This document shows, piece after piece, positions 23,096 through 36,606 of a DNA stretch of 64,000 bases. The position numbers were made by a program, and so were the translations under genes. The stretch's first letter is position 1. The number at the start of each line of letters is the position of its first letter. Origin of the DNA: Siderastrea radians (Eukaryota; Cnidaria; Anthozoa; Scleractinia; Rhizangiidae). The stretch covers positions 16,111,701 to 16,175,700 of the forward strand of contig OZ024888.1 of the NCBI GenBank assembly GCA_964017195.1. Reading direction: 5' to 3'. The notes below the pieces were generated by a model, which was not told the origin of the DNA, did no database searches, and saw only the letters and a program-made list of their open reading frames with translations.

Positions 23096-24489
23096 GCTTA
23101 TGTGATACTTTCCATCTTGATTGAAGCATCGAGCACACACACACCAGTAGAGACACAGTGTTCGCATTGGATACACTTTTGAAAAGCTCTCCTTGAATTT
23201 GTAATATTCTTCTATATTATGGATTCACCACACTCGCCTGAGGTTTCGTACGCCAGTCGTTAAAGGATACTCTTCTCCGAGTGAACAATGGACAGAGTAC
23301 CAGAGTTAAGTGCGAAAACTGTGAAATTTTTTCGAAGCCATGAAATCTCGGATATTTTGCGTTAAAATGATGTAGATTTTTAATATTTCAATAAAACTTG
23401 GCAAAAATGCTCGTCAGACATTTGTAATGCACTCCCGGAAGGTTACCGTAGACCTTTATCGGTTAAATTTGCCTGGCAAAAAATTTACGGATTTGTGCTA
23501 CAATAATGTAACAGAAAGAGGTTTCGTACGAGATTTTCCCAGCAATTTTTTTTGTGACATGATTTTTGTCAGCCAGGGGATTGTTCCCTACTCACGAACA
23601 AAACATAACTAGGCCGATGGCGAGATAGTGCAGTACGGACTGTAAAGTATAATTATGTTTTTGTTAAATAAGTATTTTTCACGTTAACATTTATTAAATT
23701 AGTATTACTATACATTTTACTTACCTCCATACTTTAACACGCTGAACTCTCCATGGAAAAGGTCTATTTCCACTCCGCATGTGGGCATGTACCATAAAAT
23801 CATTGTCTTTTGTTAAACATAATGTCTCTGGGTAGTGCACATTTGAGTTTATGGTACTAAAGGACCGCAACTCATTTTTTCCAGCTGTTAATCTGGAGTG
23901 TATGATTTAAAGCTACATCTTTCTAAAAATACAATATTATTTGTTGTAAAAGCTATTCTTTGAAATAGCAAGGCCACTTCTGAAATTTTTGAATACTTGC
24001 GCTATTTTTACACCAAAACTAAATTAATTCAGGCGACGCCGCTACAAACGAAAACATTTTTAGAGCCCCTTCTTTTCTGTTTAAAAAGCCTATAATATAT
24101 CACCAGGAAATATAGATATGGCGTTCAAAATGTTGTGAATTTCCCTTTTATTGATGGGCTCACACCTGGTGTGCTCGTTGGCGATGTGAAACAGGGCTAA
24201 CATGAGATCAACAAGAACAAGGTCATTTGGAAATTTGTATATTGAGCCCTGAATCTTAAGTTTTCCGACAATAGCCAAAGAGAAAGCATCGCGATTTCTT
24301 CTCGACGAACAAAACTGAATAACACAGACTCCAATAATTATGTTTCTTGCTGGAATATGGTCACCAACACCGGTTGCAAGCAGGGCTCAAATGACTTAGC
24401 AAGGACCAAAATAATTAGGTTATTTGTATATTGCAGTCCTGAATGTCACGTTCTCCGACAATCGCAAAAAAAAAAGCATCTTGACTTAT

Positions 24490-25000
24490 TCCCAGGAACA
24501 AGGACACAATAATTTGGCCAACCGAAAATATACCTCGAGCAATTTATTTGCCGGCAAAACTGATAAACGCAAATTGCAATTCTTGTGCTGTCATCGCACT
24601 ATGAGCCACCAACACCAACGCAAGCTCGTCAGAGGTCACAGCAGTAGTCAGCAACCATGGCAACAAGGACACAATAATTAGGCATTTTGCTTATCAGAGT
24701 TCGAAGCGATACCTACTTCGAAACTGGCGAACCGAAAATACATCTCGAGCAATTTATTTGCCGGTAAAGGTGTTAAACGCAAATTGCAATTATTGTGCTG
24801 TCATCGCGCAATGAGTCACCAACACCAACGCAAGCTCGTCAGAGGTCACAGCGGTAGTCGGCAACCATGGCAACAAGGACACAATAATTAGGCATTTTGT
24901 TTATCAGAGTTCTAAACGATACCTACTTCAAAGCTGGCGAACCGTAAATACATCTCAAGCAATTTATTTTCCGGTGAAACCGATAAAAGCAAATTGCTTT
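24490..25000 (+). repeat. 211-bp tandem repeat, about 2.5 units
   Basis: GAACCGAAAATACATCTCGA-type motif starts at about 24518, 24728 and 24939; between them CAACGCAAGCTCGTCAGAGG and CAACAAGGACACAATAATTA recur. An older related pair lies just upstream (about 24220 and 24420). Confidence 0.85.
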
Positions 25001-26354
25001 CCGCGCCAAAGTTAGTTTTGCCTTACCTCACTCGCGCGACAAACGAGATGTTACTAAGGGTCAGCGAATTCGCGCGCGCTCATTGACTACAAATGAACGG
25101 TTACACCTGCCCGGTTATATTTCAGAGCGATAGTTGGCAATTCTTAGCGATTTGAATGGGCGCATGAAAACGGAAATCAATATTATTTAATTGCTCAAAA
25201 GCCAGAGAATTCAAATACACATTGACACGGGTGGATCTGTTACTTGGCGTTAAAATTCATCTGAAATTCAGCGGTCTGTGAATTGGCGGTCGAATATATT
25301 GAGAAACTGGATTACATTAACGGATATTTACTGCCCAGATTACGCTGTCAAATAACGACATTTACTTTCAAGTAAAAAAAGGACCCTACTCTCGATTCTG
25401 AAGACTTCAAACGATACCACTCCTGAAATACAGCTGTAGATTTTGTTTGAGAAATCACTGAGAAATGCCGGCTGCGAACTTCCAAGCGGGCTGGATCAAC
25501 AAGATTTCAAAAACATCGGATTGATTTCTTGAGAGCTCCTGAATGGAAAACTGCACAATCACCCATCTAATCTGAGACCTTAGCCACTTACCTCTCAAAA
25601 ACAGCAAAAATATACAAAGCCGACCATGCACCATGTTTTCCAATTCTGTGGCCAGTGATTCGTGGAGTTACAAAAAGGTCAACCGCCCAAAACTTCTCAA
25701 ACTGTAACAATTGATCGGCGTCTGTTTTGCGTCATTAAGTTGACAGCGAAACAAAAAACACGAACACGCGGCGTGACATCCTGTCGTTTGCCAGCCACAG
25801 TAGGTGACAATTTGTCACACCAGCCGGAAGAGTTCAATTTTTTCCAGCCAGAGCGTAACTGATAGGTCACAGATCCCATCAAGCTTTCGCTAACATTAAA
25901 TTCCCAGCAAGATTTGCTATGCCAGTTAAAAATTTGCTAGCCAGTTCAAGAATAGCCTGAAGAACGGATATTTTGCGGAGCGGTTCCGTTGGGTACTCCC
26001 GATAAGTCGTTTGTGATGAGTTTATTTACATTTGTAAACAACTTAACTACACAAAACTGGAGAGTTTTGCCTTCGTTTTCCGTTCAAGGCTCAGTGAAAT
26101 TTCTTGAACTGGCTACCGAAATTACCCTTATGACCTCGAAATTTCGTTGACGTCCCGACAAATCGCCGTATTACCGCGCTTTGTTAAGCGAAATTTCGCT
26201 CGAAACGCCCCGAATTTACGCTCGAACTTTCGAGCGAACTTTCGCTCGAAAGTTCGCGAGAAGAACAAAATTCGCCTATTTCGCTTGCATTACTTTTGCA
26301 CAATACTGTAACACGCCTACAGGGAAACATGGGAGTTGTATGCAAAATGACATG

Positions 26355-26525
26355 TAGCCTGTTCCAGGCTCTCATACAGCAAGGACGGCGCGAAAATTAG
26401 AAAAGGAACAGGAAAATAAGACGCACAGGATCTGGAAAAATGGCGGTGGTGGCCCCTTCGCTTTTTTTCGCGCTCTTTTTCTCAATTCACGCTTTCCCCA
26501 CTATCTCGGAGCCTGGAACAGGCTA
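26355..26525. mobile_element. 171-bp MITE, 9-bp target duplication
   Basis: Ends TAGCCTGTTCCAGGCTC and complement, flanked by AATGACATG at 26346-26354 and 26526-26534; MULE-like. Confidence 0.85.
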
Positions 26526-26727
26526 AATGACATGCATCAGGCCATTTTCTGTTTTGCAAATGAATCAAATGAAGTATTTCAAGTGAGGAGAAGTGGAAAA
26601 GTAAGACAACCATTTAAATAACAAGAAGCACGCATAAACTCATTTTGGACTTCTTGGACTTATAAGCATACAGCTACCAATTGATTCCTCGCAGGCGTGT
26701 CATGGGGGGAACTGGGTATTCACAAAT

Positions 26728-26905
26728 GACCAGCTCCCAGTTGGCTTGGTAGATCACTTGATTAGAGCGCTACACCGGTATCGCACTACGTGGTTTGGAA
26801 TCCTGTTCAAGCCTAATTTTTTCCCGGTTGTCCTTTTTAAACTTTCTCAAGTTGGTATCGTTAACTGCGATGGTAGTCGTCATTTCTTGAAAGTAATATC
26901 GTTTC
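26728..26905 (+). repeat. tRNA-derived SINE
   Basis: Head resembles a tRNA: GTTGGCTTGGTAGATCACTT (A box), GCTACACCGGTATCGCA, and GTGGTTTGGAATCCTGTTCA (decayed B box), followed by an unrelated body with CAAGTTGGTATCGTTAACTG. Confidence 0.7.
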
Positions 26906-27097
26906 TTAAATTCGCTGCAACTTCTAATGGCCACAACCCGTGGGATTGAAGAAAGCTAACATCGCTCCCGTTGTCTTTCGTTTGTGCGATCCAAGCCGAT
27001 TAAGTCACGACGAGATGGTTTCAGAGCAAAAAGCTGGAATTAATGGGAATACTGCACTCCTCAGTATCGCTTCCTCCTTCGGACATCTCCACACCAG

Positions 27098-27307
27098 TGG
27101 ACTACGAGCAGTCGCTCTCAAACATTTGTCTGATTTGTCAAAAGGATGGTCGAGCAAAAAGAACACGTACGAGAAAATTGCCTCACTCCACCAGCGGGGC
27201 GTCACGCGCGCGTCACGTTTCTACGCGGGAGGCGATTGTCTCGCTCGCTAGTGTCTACTTTCTGCTCGACTATTCCAGAGCGGAAAGAGGAACTGCTCGT
27301 AGTCTAA
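27098..27307. mobile_element. MITE with GACTACGAGCAGT ends
   Basis: GACTACGAGCAGTCGCTCTC at the left and complement of TAGACTACGAGCAGTTCCTC at the right; CpG-rich interior. No clear target duplication. Confidence 0.6.
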
Positions 27308-28304
27308 TATGTACCGCGGCAGTTCACCTTTGTAAAGAGCGGCAACAGAAGCTTATTTCCACTATATTAAAAGGCTTACAGCGGTAACTAGAAACGGCAC
27401 AGTTTAAACACAGCCAGCAAACATGAGGTATAATGTTAGCCGCTAGTTTTTCAAATTGAATTGAAATATTTGTCAGTAAATCTTTCTAACGTTTTGCTTT
27501 TACATACTTTAATCATCATTACTTTAGCTAGTTTCTTCAGTTGACATACAAGCATGAGAAAGCCTATCTTTAGGAGGCTTTTATCAAACGTTACATTCCT
27601 TCACGTTGACCTCGACATGTTTAACTTTTATTTAACTGTTCAAGGTTCTATATTCAAAAGAATCTTCAGACTTTGCGAATGTTCTAATTTAAACTATTGA
27701 ATTCTCAATCTCAGCACTGAATTTCTATCTTTTCATTGGATCATCAAACACGTGTTTTCAAGGAATAGCCTTGCTTTTTGTCATATAAGGAAATTGGATC
27801 AGCCATGCCAATTGCCGCGGAGTTGAAAAGTTTTCCTTGCAAAGCAAAAGTTTTTTTTCCAAAAATACGGGGAAATGCACCAACCATTACCAACGTTGTG
27901 AATTTAAAAAAACGATTACTCCTATTGCGCCTGTTGGATATGAAGTGATGATAACCAACAAGTCGCTGGGCTCCTCGTGGGTTATTTATCGCTTCATATT
28001 CATCGCGCTCTTAGGAACAATTGTTGGATATTCTTGCTAAACGTTTTAAAAAATTTAATTAAACCTTTTGACGGTTGACGGTTGACCTCTACCTCAGCGG
28101 ATTCATGCAATATTGCGGGCAAAAATTCTAGGATTTGACGGTCAAAATGCAATATAACGCACCGTCATCATTTGTTGAACGAAAGCTTTTACTCGATTTG
28201 AATGTCAGGTCGTTAAAATGAATTCCAGTTGATTGTCTGCCGAAGTGCAATGGTAAAAACATGTCATTCACAGCTTGTATTAGTAGACAAAGAAACCGAA
28301 CGGA

Positions 28305-28381
28305 TAGCCTGTGACAAGAGTGAACAGCCACCCCCTCCCCGATTTTTTCCTGAGGGGGAGGGGTTGGCTGTTCACAGGCTA
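28305..28381. mobile_element. 77-bp palindromic MITE, 9-bp target duplication
   Basis: Ends TAGCCTGTGA and TCACAGGCTA around GAACAGCCACCCCCTCCCC hairpin arms; flanked by CCGAACGGA and CCGAAAGGA (one mismatch). Confidence 0.75.
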
Positions 28382-28982
28382 CCGAAAGGAAATACCGCAC
28401 GCGATTCCGTGCGTGCTCCGTCTTCTCGGACTGTATTCAGAGCTCAGAGCGTTTTGGACCGTGATGATACCTGTATTAACATTGGCCCAAGTCGGAAATG
28501 ATAAAATACCCTAATGGAAGGCTAACTATAATTTTGGATATTTCAGTTGGGAGAACTTAGACACCTTATCAAGAAGTTCCGTTATTCCGTGACACTCAGT
28601 TCCGATTGATGCCGGCAAACCAACATGAGCATTCAGCCACAAAATTTCCGGATTTTCTGAGTTTTTCAATGGTAAACAATTTAATTGCTTTATTGAGCTT
28701 CTCGAATTCTGTGACCGTTGGTAAAACTGGTTCATCGCGTTCTTTCCTTCCTACGGAACTTTTCGCGCGCTCTGCACTGATTGCACTTTTCTAGTCGAGT
28801 TCTGATTGGTCCGTTGTTTGCTGTTTCTGTGTTTGGCCAAATATGATATTTTTGTCTGGGCTCTTAATGACTTGAGCAATTTTTCAGTTTTTTTTTTTGC
28901 ACTTTCAAAATCAGTTAAGATGTTCATTTGGTGTTAATATGTTCATTTAGTAAACCAAATGCTTAAAAGTAATCAACATATA

Positions 28983-29066
28983 ATGGCCTCAGAGGGCCTC
29001 AATGGGGAGGGCCTCGTGTGAGGGCCTTACAGGGGTAAGGGCCTTATCTAAGGGCCTCAACGGGGT
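28983..29066 (+). repeat. GGGCCT-rich repeat
   Basis: AGGGCCTCA/AGGGCCTTA recur about six times in 84 bp, partly inverted. No gene sense. Confidence 0.6.
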
Positions 29067-32000
29067 CAGCTCTCTCTGCTTACTTGAAAAAATGTCAACC
29101 GCCAATCAGGGGTAACGACCCTGTTGTAAATATGAGCCATCAAAGGAAAAGCCGAGGTAAGCTTTTGCCATCAAGGCTAAACTTACGATTTTAACTGGTG
29201 ATTTGAATAATTTTAATCATAAAAGTGCTAGGAAATTTAGAGGAAATTTAGGCGGCGAAAATGCTACTCTATGAGAGGTCAACCTCCATGCCACACGTCA
29301 AATGATCCCGTTAGACTAGCAACGAGAACTGGTTTGACTTGATTCTTTCCGGTTAACCTCTCTAACTCATGACCGTCCAATTCTAATGGTCTGTTTTTCA
29401 CTCCTTTATCACTTCCTAGTACAGTTAAACCTTTCCTTACGGAAACCTCTCTACTGCGAACAGTTGTGAATACAGACGCCTCCAATAATATGTGATATGG
29501 AGACTCATCCCTGTCCCTTGAGTGTCTGTAGTTTAAAAAGGTTCGACTGTATTTTATGCCTGGGAGGTGCTCATTAGAGTTCCTGCCACCCAAGTTTTGC
29601 CAAAACAATTAGTCTCTGTCACTGTTCTCTTGTTTCTATCCAGCACGGGGCGGGGTGAAAGTCCAACATCCTCCCAGCCCCCACCCTGTAGTGCAACCAA
29701 GAGAACTTAATCATAGTTGGAACTATAGTCAAGCTTTGCTCCTCCCTTTTATGGTTTGGGTGTTTAATTCCTTGTGGTACAGAACGGCAGCGTATCATTA
29801 GTCTGGCCTTTTTTTTCCATCGATAGACTTGTCGTGCTAAAATACGCCATTCTGGGAATGGGGAAACATGGCACAAAAGTGTTTATGGAGGAAAGCCGAA
29901 ATCTGACGTCAAACAACTTTCGTGGTGTGCAAAGGAAAAAATCTTTAAAGATACTTGGTGCAAACATTTTGATACGAAAATAAGCGATAAAATCAAACAA
30001 CCTCTTGACATCTTCAAGATGTCATTGTAAGGAACTGAGCGATTATTAAAAATAGGGCTTCATGCGAGAAAATATTCGATAACACCCTCCTCCTGAACTA
30101 AAAAAATTACGTGCGACCCTCCTATCCCCTCACACACACACGCCTTTAATACCGTGTATTCCCACTAGACGCACCTGTGTTAAAAATCTTATCACAGGAA
30201 GAAACGCTCCTACTGCATGTGTTCTTATTGGATATCGGCGGTGTGGAACAAATACTACCTCGTAGCAATGTTCAACAAAGCCAGCCGTTTTTGGATCACT
30301 CGTTGATTGCCAGGCAACATTTCTTGCCACATTGTCTAGTGTCTTCGTTCATCGGCTCCACCGAAAAACGAAAATCTCTTCCCTAACGCCAACTTAATGG
30401 GCCTTCCGAGTGAACACATTTTAGATTGACTCGGTTCACTGCATTTTGGTATTTTTTTTTTGTGCGTGATTTTTTAAGACGCAAAGACTATTTAATAAAT
30501 TTAATACCCGGATGAGAATAGAGTGCGACCGAAAAATGTACAAAAATAGCCCGATCCTGACGATGACCCTTAAATATAGATAGTGCACCAGAATTTTAAC
30601 AGGTCACGACTACTTTTTAGCCGCGTCATCGTCTGGCATCATTCATATATTCGCATTTACGTGTACAGGTCGCATCGCCCCTAAAGCCACCACTCGGCGA
30701 CAGTGTCATATGTTTGTCGGAAGTCTTTCACGCGTGGACAATCATTTTTATAAAGGCGCGGGTTCGAGCGGGTATTGATCTTACTTTAAGCATGATTACG
30801 CCATTTAAAGAATTCTAAATGTTCGCGTGCGCAATTCAGTGATATTACATTGTTTAAAATTGCTCAAGTTTAAATTTTAATTATCCGTTATTCTGCCAGT
30901 AAATGCCAATTGGTAATCTTTACAAATATTTTTGGTGTTAAAAACTTTCAGGTTTGTTGTTCAAAACAGAACCAGTCAGTCACAAAAAAATAGCAATAGC
31001 AGCTATAATATCGTTTGATGATATTGGTTGAAGAGATTTCCCAAAATCTCCCATTAACATCATACCTCATGGAGTGTATTTTAAGTTCAAGTAGAATACC
31101 ACGTTCTCGAGGCTTAAATTTCCGGTAAAACAATTAAAGGAATGGTTAACTCAACCAGTATTAATATTACAAGCTATTTATTTGTTCGCATTCTCTTTCT
31201 ACCAATAACTTGAAACAGATCACCAGGCGGCAAGTTGGACCTTCCTGGGACAAAAATTAAGGTGAGAACTTGGGAATATTCTTTAAAATCATTTGTAGAT
31301 TATAGAAGGAAATCGTGGCAAAAGTGGCAAACTGATTAATGTAGAAACCATGCATGGTGGCTCTTTTAGGAGGCCAACTTCGCGTTTCGTGATTGTATTG
31401 TATTAGCGGGGTTCAAGGTTATGCTATCAGCCATTTTATAACTCGGTAATCGCTTGGACAAATGTTTTATTTCCAAGTCACAGGAAAATAACAAAGTTAA
31501 CATTATTTGCAACACCGAAGAAGTCGTTTTCTAGACTCTCGGAACGACGTTTATTGCAAATGTAACGTGCAGTCAATCACACTCTTCATCAATAACAACG
31601 ACTAACATTTAAATAAAAAAAAAATCACAAACTTGAGACACGGATGCAAATTTCTTAGAATCTGCGAACACAGTAATGAAGTTCTTCTCATCAGCTTTTG
31701 TTTGAATGGCCACAATTTAGAATTTCATCCATTGAATTAAAACTTTAAGCCCCTTTCAATTTAATTAAAGAAAGCTAAGCATGATATGAAAGGGCCGATT
31801 TCCCAAGAGACAATTTGTGACCAATCGACAGTGAAAGGGTCCAGATGATACACAGAACCAAATAGCCAGGTAGGATTTGAGTTCTCTTTGAGAACAGAGT
31901 TGCTTTGTGAATAAAAAATATTTTCTTTAAATAAGAACGCCAAATTTCCTCCAAAATACAGAGACATTTAATCAAAACACGACGATAAAAGCGATTAAGC

Positions 32001-34380
32001 AGGATGTAATAAGATCTTCATTATATCCTTATTTCTTTCTCGGAAATTTGCGTTATGACATTATTTTGGTCAAAATTTAAGAAATCATTATAATAATTTA
32101 TGCCATTACATTTTCCTTGACTGGCTAAAGAAGAATTACAGCGTTCATTAGGTATTTGATTTCAAATAATGTTATGCTCATGCGCGCTCACGATTTTTAC
32201 ACAATAGTTTAAGTCTTTCTCAGAGCCCGCGGGTGTTAGGTCAGCGGATATCAACGCTTTCGAGCTCTCTGGCAATCCTGTCCCTCTCGGCATTCAAAAT
32301 TTTCCAGTTTGGCCAATAGCAAGCCTTCCACCACGTTGAAATAATTTAATCACCAATTGTTTGAGACGCACGCGACCTGCTATTTGCCACGGTCGTCTCT
32401 CTGCTTCTTTCTCTAAAGCAAACCATTTATAGCAATGGACTCACTTCACATCTTCGCGGGTTGACCAGAACCTTGCGCAGACCCATAAAGAAATTACCTG
32501 TGTACATAGTGGCAGCCAAGGACAGCTGCTTCGTCCTTGTCAGGACTAATCCTTAAGGCGTGTAGGGCCTCATCAAAAAATATTGATCACGACCCTCGAA
32601 AATCATGGACCTTCCGCTCTCGGCGCCATTATGATCCCTGGGATTGTCCTAACTTATGGGTAGCCAACCCAATTACCCGGTTGGGTGGGTACGGCCACGC
32701 AAACTAAAAAAGAACAAACAAAAGGAGGAGCCACAATTTTGGCTTTCGGGAAAAACGTGTGTTATAGGAGGTTTTATGAAGTAATCGTACGATTAATGTT
32801 CATAGTAATGGTAATAGTAGACGTAGTCTTGGGCCAGATTTCATATCGCGATGGACTGGTGCTTAAACGTACAAACTTAGAATCCCGCAATGGGTGATGG
32901 GATGCTGATAGGAAGTGTAAGATATTTTTCGAAAACGGTTCAAGTCATTTTTCTACCCTCAATCTTGAACACACAGTTGAAGTTTTAGTCACATTTTTTC
33001 AAAGTGCGAAAAGTGCTTTCCAGTTCATGGAACTTGAATCAGTTGACTATGAGATTCAAACATGAAGTAGGACACTTTTCACAAGAGTCTCATTCTACTA
33101 CAGACCAGGATCCTTCATTCCTTTATTCCAGGCTGTTGCCATTTGAACACACCACAATGAAATCTGGTAGTTGTCTCAAAATGACGTCACCGTGAAAATG
33201 GCTCACTCCACTCTTGATCAAATAATCATGTGGACCATTGTAGAAATCCAACTTCCTTTCATATCAGAAGAGCTGAAATACCATACCCTCCATCAACCTC
33301 TTGAGTACTGATCTACAATTTTAGGCCGTTAATTGCTTATTTTAATTCCCTGTGCTATCTACAAGGCGAAATATGTAAAGTTCTAATAGAGGAAGATGGT
33401 GACCCCAGTGGTTTTTCTTTCTTCTTTCGCGGCTCAATTTCGTTCGAGGAGAATAAAGAAAGACCTCCTGGACCAGGGTAGTTATAAAACGACGGCATTG
33501 AGCCATCATTTCCTAAGCTAAGTACGTAGAACTAAACGAGTCACCATGTAGGTGTAAATACACTCTTTTTTTAAAACAAGAACGCGTAAAATTTGGCTGA
33601 GCCTGAGGATGTTCCTATTTTAGCCCATACATTTTCTTAAATTTTGGGGAAATTCTCAGCCTCAATTTTCTTATAAAAATAGTTCTTATATATATATAAA
33701 AAAAGAGTAATCAGTTTGGAATAAAATGTTTGTAGAAGACAAGTGTCCAAGAATTCGAACAGCAATATAAATCTTCGAAATCTAGAGAGCATCAGTTCGA
33801 GACAGACTCAATACAGTTTAGGAGTATATTATGTTTAACGTAAAATGAAATATAAATAATTACTTGGTAAAACCTCTGGAAAGACGAAACACCTAAAATG
33901 TCAAGCGAAAGTGTTTGTTTACGCTTACCTAGGTTAATGACTTGACTACATGGAAATCTGGTATATTCAATATCAGGAACTGATAGACATGTTTGCAGTG
34001 GTTGCTTAGGAGAGGTTGTCGCACAATAAAGTTTGCATGATTGTGTGAGGTAATCTGCCACTTGGTTCAGCACGTTTATTGCGTCTTTATTGTGGCCGTT
34101 TTACGTCATATCAGGCGAATAAAATATCGATCATGATCATTTATATTTCCATCTGCGATAAGATCTTGCTTGCAATGCGCTTATAATGTGCCCGCATATA
34201 TCTTGGTGTCAACAAAAATGCCTAGGACAACTAGTACTGCTAACAGGTATCGTTATTTTTCCTAAAGCACTTGGAAAGGGGGGGGGTGGGGGTGGGGTGG
34301 TTGTCTCTACAACGTGTCGTGTTGTTACTTTAGACACTGGACCTATACTTCACATTGTCTTTCTTTACCTAGGCAATTAA
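29067..34380. other. No gene recognised
   Basis: AT-rich single-copy-looking DNA with only short chance open frames. A G-rich run at 34277-34300 (GGGGGGGGTGGGGGTGGGG) could fold as a quadruplex. This is the probable promoter side of the insulin-like gene. Confidence 0.5.
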
Positions 34381-34620
34381 TTATTATTAACTAAGTGCCG
34401 GCGATGATCGGGTCTTGGCGAAACAGAACAAATACAGGTGGTGACCTTGGGACCGACCAGCGTACCATCTGGGCCGGGGAGGGAGGGGGGAGGGAAGTAA
34501 TACTCCCAGTTGCTTCCTGCTACAGAGACTGGAATTAATTGCTGGTCGGGTCTACCGAGAATAACTCCAGCTAGTCCGGATTTAAAGTCCAGCATCCTAG
34601 TCACTCAGCCACGCTGCCTC
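34381..34620 (-). repeat. tRNA-derived SINE fragment
   Basis: On the minus strand GGCAGCGTGGCTGAGTGACT then GCTGGACTTTAAATCCGGA resembles a tRNA-Ser/Leu head. B box decayed. It ends about 55 bp before the insulin-like start codon. Confidence 0.6.
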
Positions 34621-34673
34621 CAACAATTCCTGATGAGTACTGATTACTTGTGTTTTGTTTTTTCTGCTTTTAG

Positions 34674-34902
34674 ATGAAGACGGGTGTTTGCATCATTCTC
34701 TTTGCAGTAATATGGATAATAACAATCACTTCACAAGCCGAGGCATACTTATTTTGCGACCAAAATGCGGTACCTGTCAGCGACAAATGCCGCAAAGCTC
34801 ACGAGATACCGAGAACGCCGATCTTTTACCGGGTGTGTGGCGAGTATCTCATTTCTGCTTATAAACAGGTCTGTTTCTACAACGTGAGGGTTAAAAGAAA
34901 AG
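34674..34902 (+). CDS. Insulin-like peptide exon with signal peptide and B chain
   Basis: Holds 76 codons plus one base and ends at donor AAAAG|GTAAGA just after the dibasic site following the B chain. The start is immediately downstream of a pyrimidine-rich TTTTTTCTGCTTTTAG, a likely acceptor, so the start codon is probably the first triplet of exon 2 of the transcript. Confidence 0.85.
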
Positions 34903-36553
34903 GTAAGAAATTTGAAATAGTGTATCTTACTACGACCGACTAAAGCCACGCCAACTTCAAATAAAGGCAAGCCTTTTTAGCGACGCCAATTAAGCCACAC
35001 CAAATTCCAACTCACAGAAAACTATCCTGACAGCTGTGCTATTCAAATAGGGCGTTGTTCTTAAAGGATCTTACTAAGGAGCAGCTGCTGTGCGCTTCAA
35101 ATAAGAATCAGTAGTATATAACAAACAAGTGGATAGTGTTTTTCGCTCGCTCTGGTTGGCTACTCAAACCCGGGATAGTATCTGCTAAGGAAACAACACG
35201 ATGGCAGGGACTTAGCCTCAAATCACCGACCTTCACAACTGAAGTCCAACGCGCTAGCCACTTCACCTCCACGCTCCCACAAACAAACAGGTACAACAAT
35301 GGTTTGTTGTACCTTGTATAAAACCACTTGACATCTTCACCTTGGTCAGGTTTTAGGAGCATTTTGTGTAAGATAATAGGTGCTTAGTTTTCATTTTAGT
35401 GCGGTTTTGACCCAAAACATAGAAATCTACGTGACGAAACCTCTTTAACTTTATTACAAAGTTGAGGTCGTTTCCTTTTCTTGTGCTTTTTGTAGAGGAG
35501 CTTATCCCTACTTCGCAAGTGGGAATTAGTCAACCGCGTTCCCAGGTCTCCTCTTCCTGTCTCTCTCGCTCCAGGGGACGAGAAGATGAGAGACCTGGGA
35601 ACGAGCTGGAAATTAGTATCAGTTAAGCTCAATTATAAACACAAGTACAAAGCGGCACTGTCGCCTTGTGTTTGTGCTTATTGCAGGCCTCGAAATTAAT
35701 TTTTTTTCCTAGGAGCTGCTCCTAGGTTCAAAATTTTAGGAGTAAATTTGGTCTAACAAGGAGTAGAAAATGAGGGTCTGCATGGGGGTGCTGGATTCTC
35801 AGTTATTAGTTAAAATTTAGGCCATTTCTCAACTCTCAGTTAAAATTTGAGTCATCTCTCAGCTATCAGTTAATTTTGATAGATCTCGGTTAACTTCCCC
35901 TTTTCATTTGCTTTTGCTGTATTGTATCTTAGCAACGTTGTCCATCTTATTAGCCGAACAGTGTCGAGTAGCATTCGATGATTTTTGTTCACTTTCCAGT
36001 GACTCCGACCTGTTTTGGAGAATTAAGGCATACTGTTTATCACCGATGAAGAGCTCTAAGCCATCTTCCTTAGAACCCTTTCCTCTTGGAATTAGCTTCA
36101 CACTAACTGGCTACTTCGAGGTATCTCAAACTTTCCCTCGTGAAAGGTGGCAGCTCTCCCGATATTTAAATATTTAGTTTTAAACTTTAACAATCTGGTA
36201 CCTCGAGTCTTCGTTCCTGGCTACGCAAGCTTGACGAGACGAGCGACTCTCGAAAGTTCCGTTGTACATAGGATCGATTTTGATTGGTTTTGAAAACAAT
36301 AAAAATAGCACGTAAAACACCAAGAAGTTCTTTGAGTCACGTGTTTGAAAGCTAGGCATGCGCAATTCAACCGGGAGTCCGATATTTTCGGACTCCCAAT
36401 CAGAACTTTCCAGGGTCGCTCGTTTCCCGCCCGCTGGTCAAGGGAAACAAAGACTCATGGTTCGAGGTTGTAAACTTCAGAAACTAAAAGAAGTTTCTCA
36501 CGACCACAAAATACCTCGTAGTCGGCAAACGGCAAACTTGAAAAAGGCGAGAA

Positions 36554-36606
<53 letters not shown>

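Larger units (their letters stand above)
21197..26308. mobile_element. 5.1-kb interval with TA-flanked Tc1-like ends
   Basis: Left end CAGTATTGTGCAAAAGTAAT and matching complement on the right, each next to TA (21195-21196, 26309-26310). Subterminal zones share GCGAACTTTCGAGCG motifs. No transposase was recognised between; either one large non-autonomous element or two solo ends in opposite orientation. Confidence 0.5.

Noticed and set aside
26940..27387. Overlapping 103- and 114-codon frames
   Set aside because: They run through a MITE with GACTACGAGCAGT ends and show no domain.
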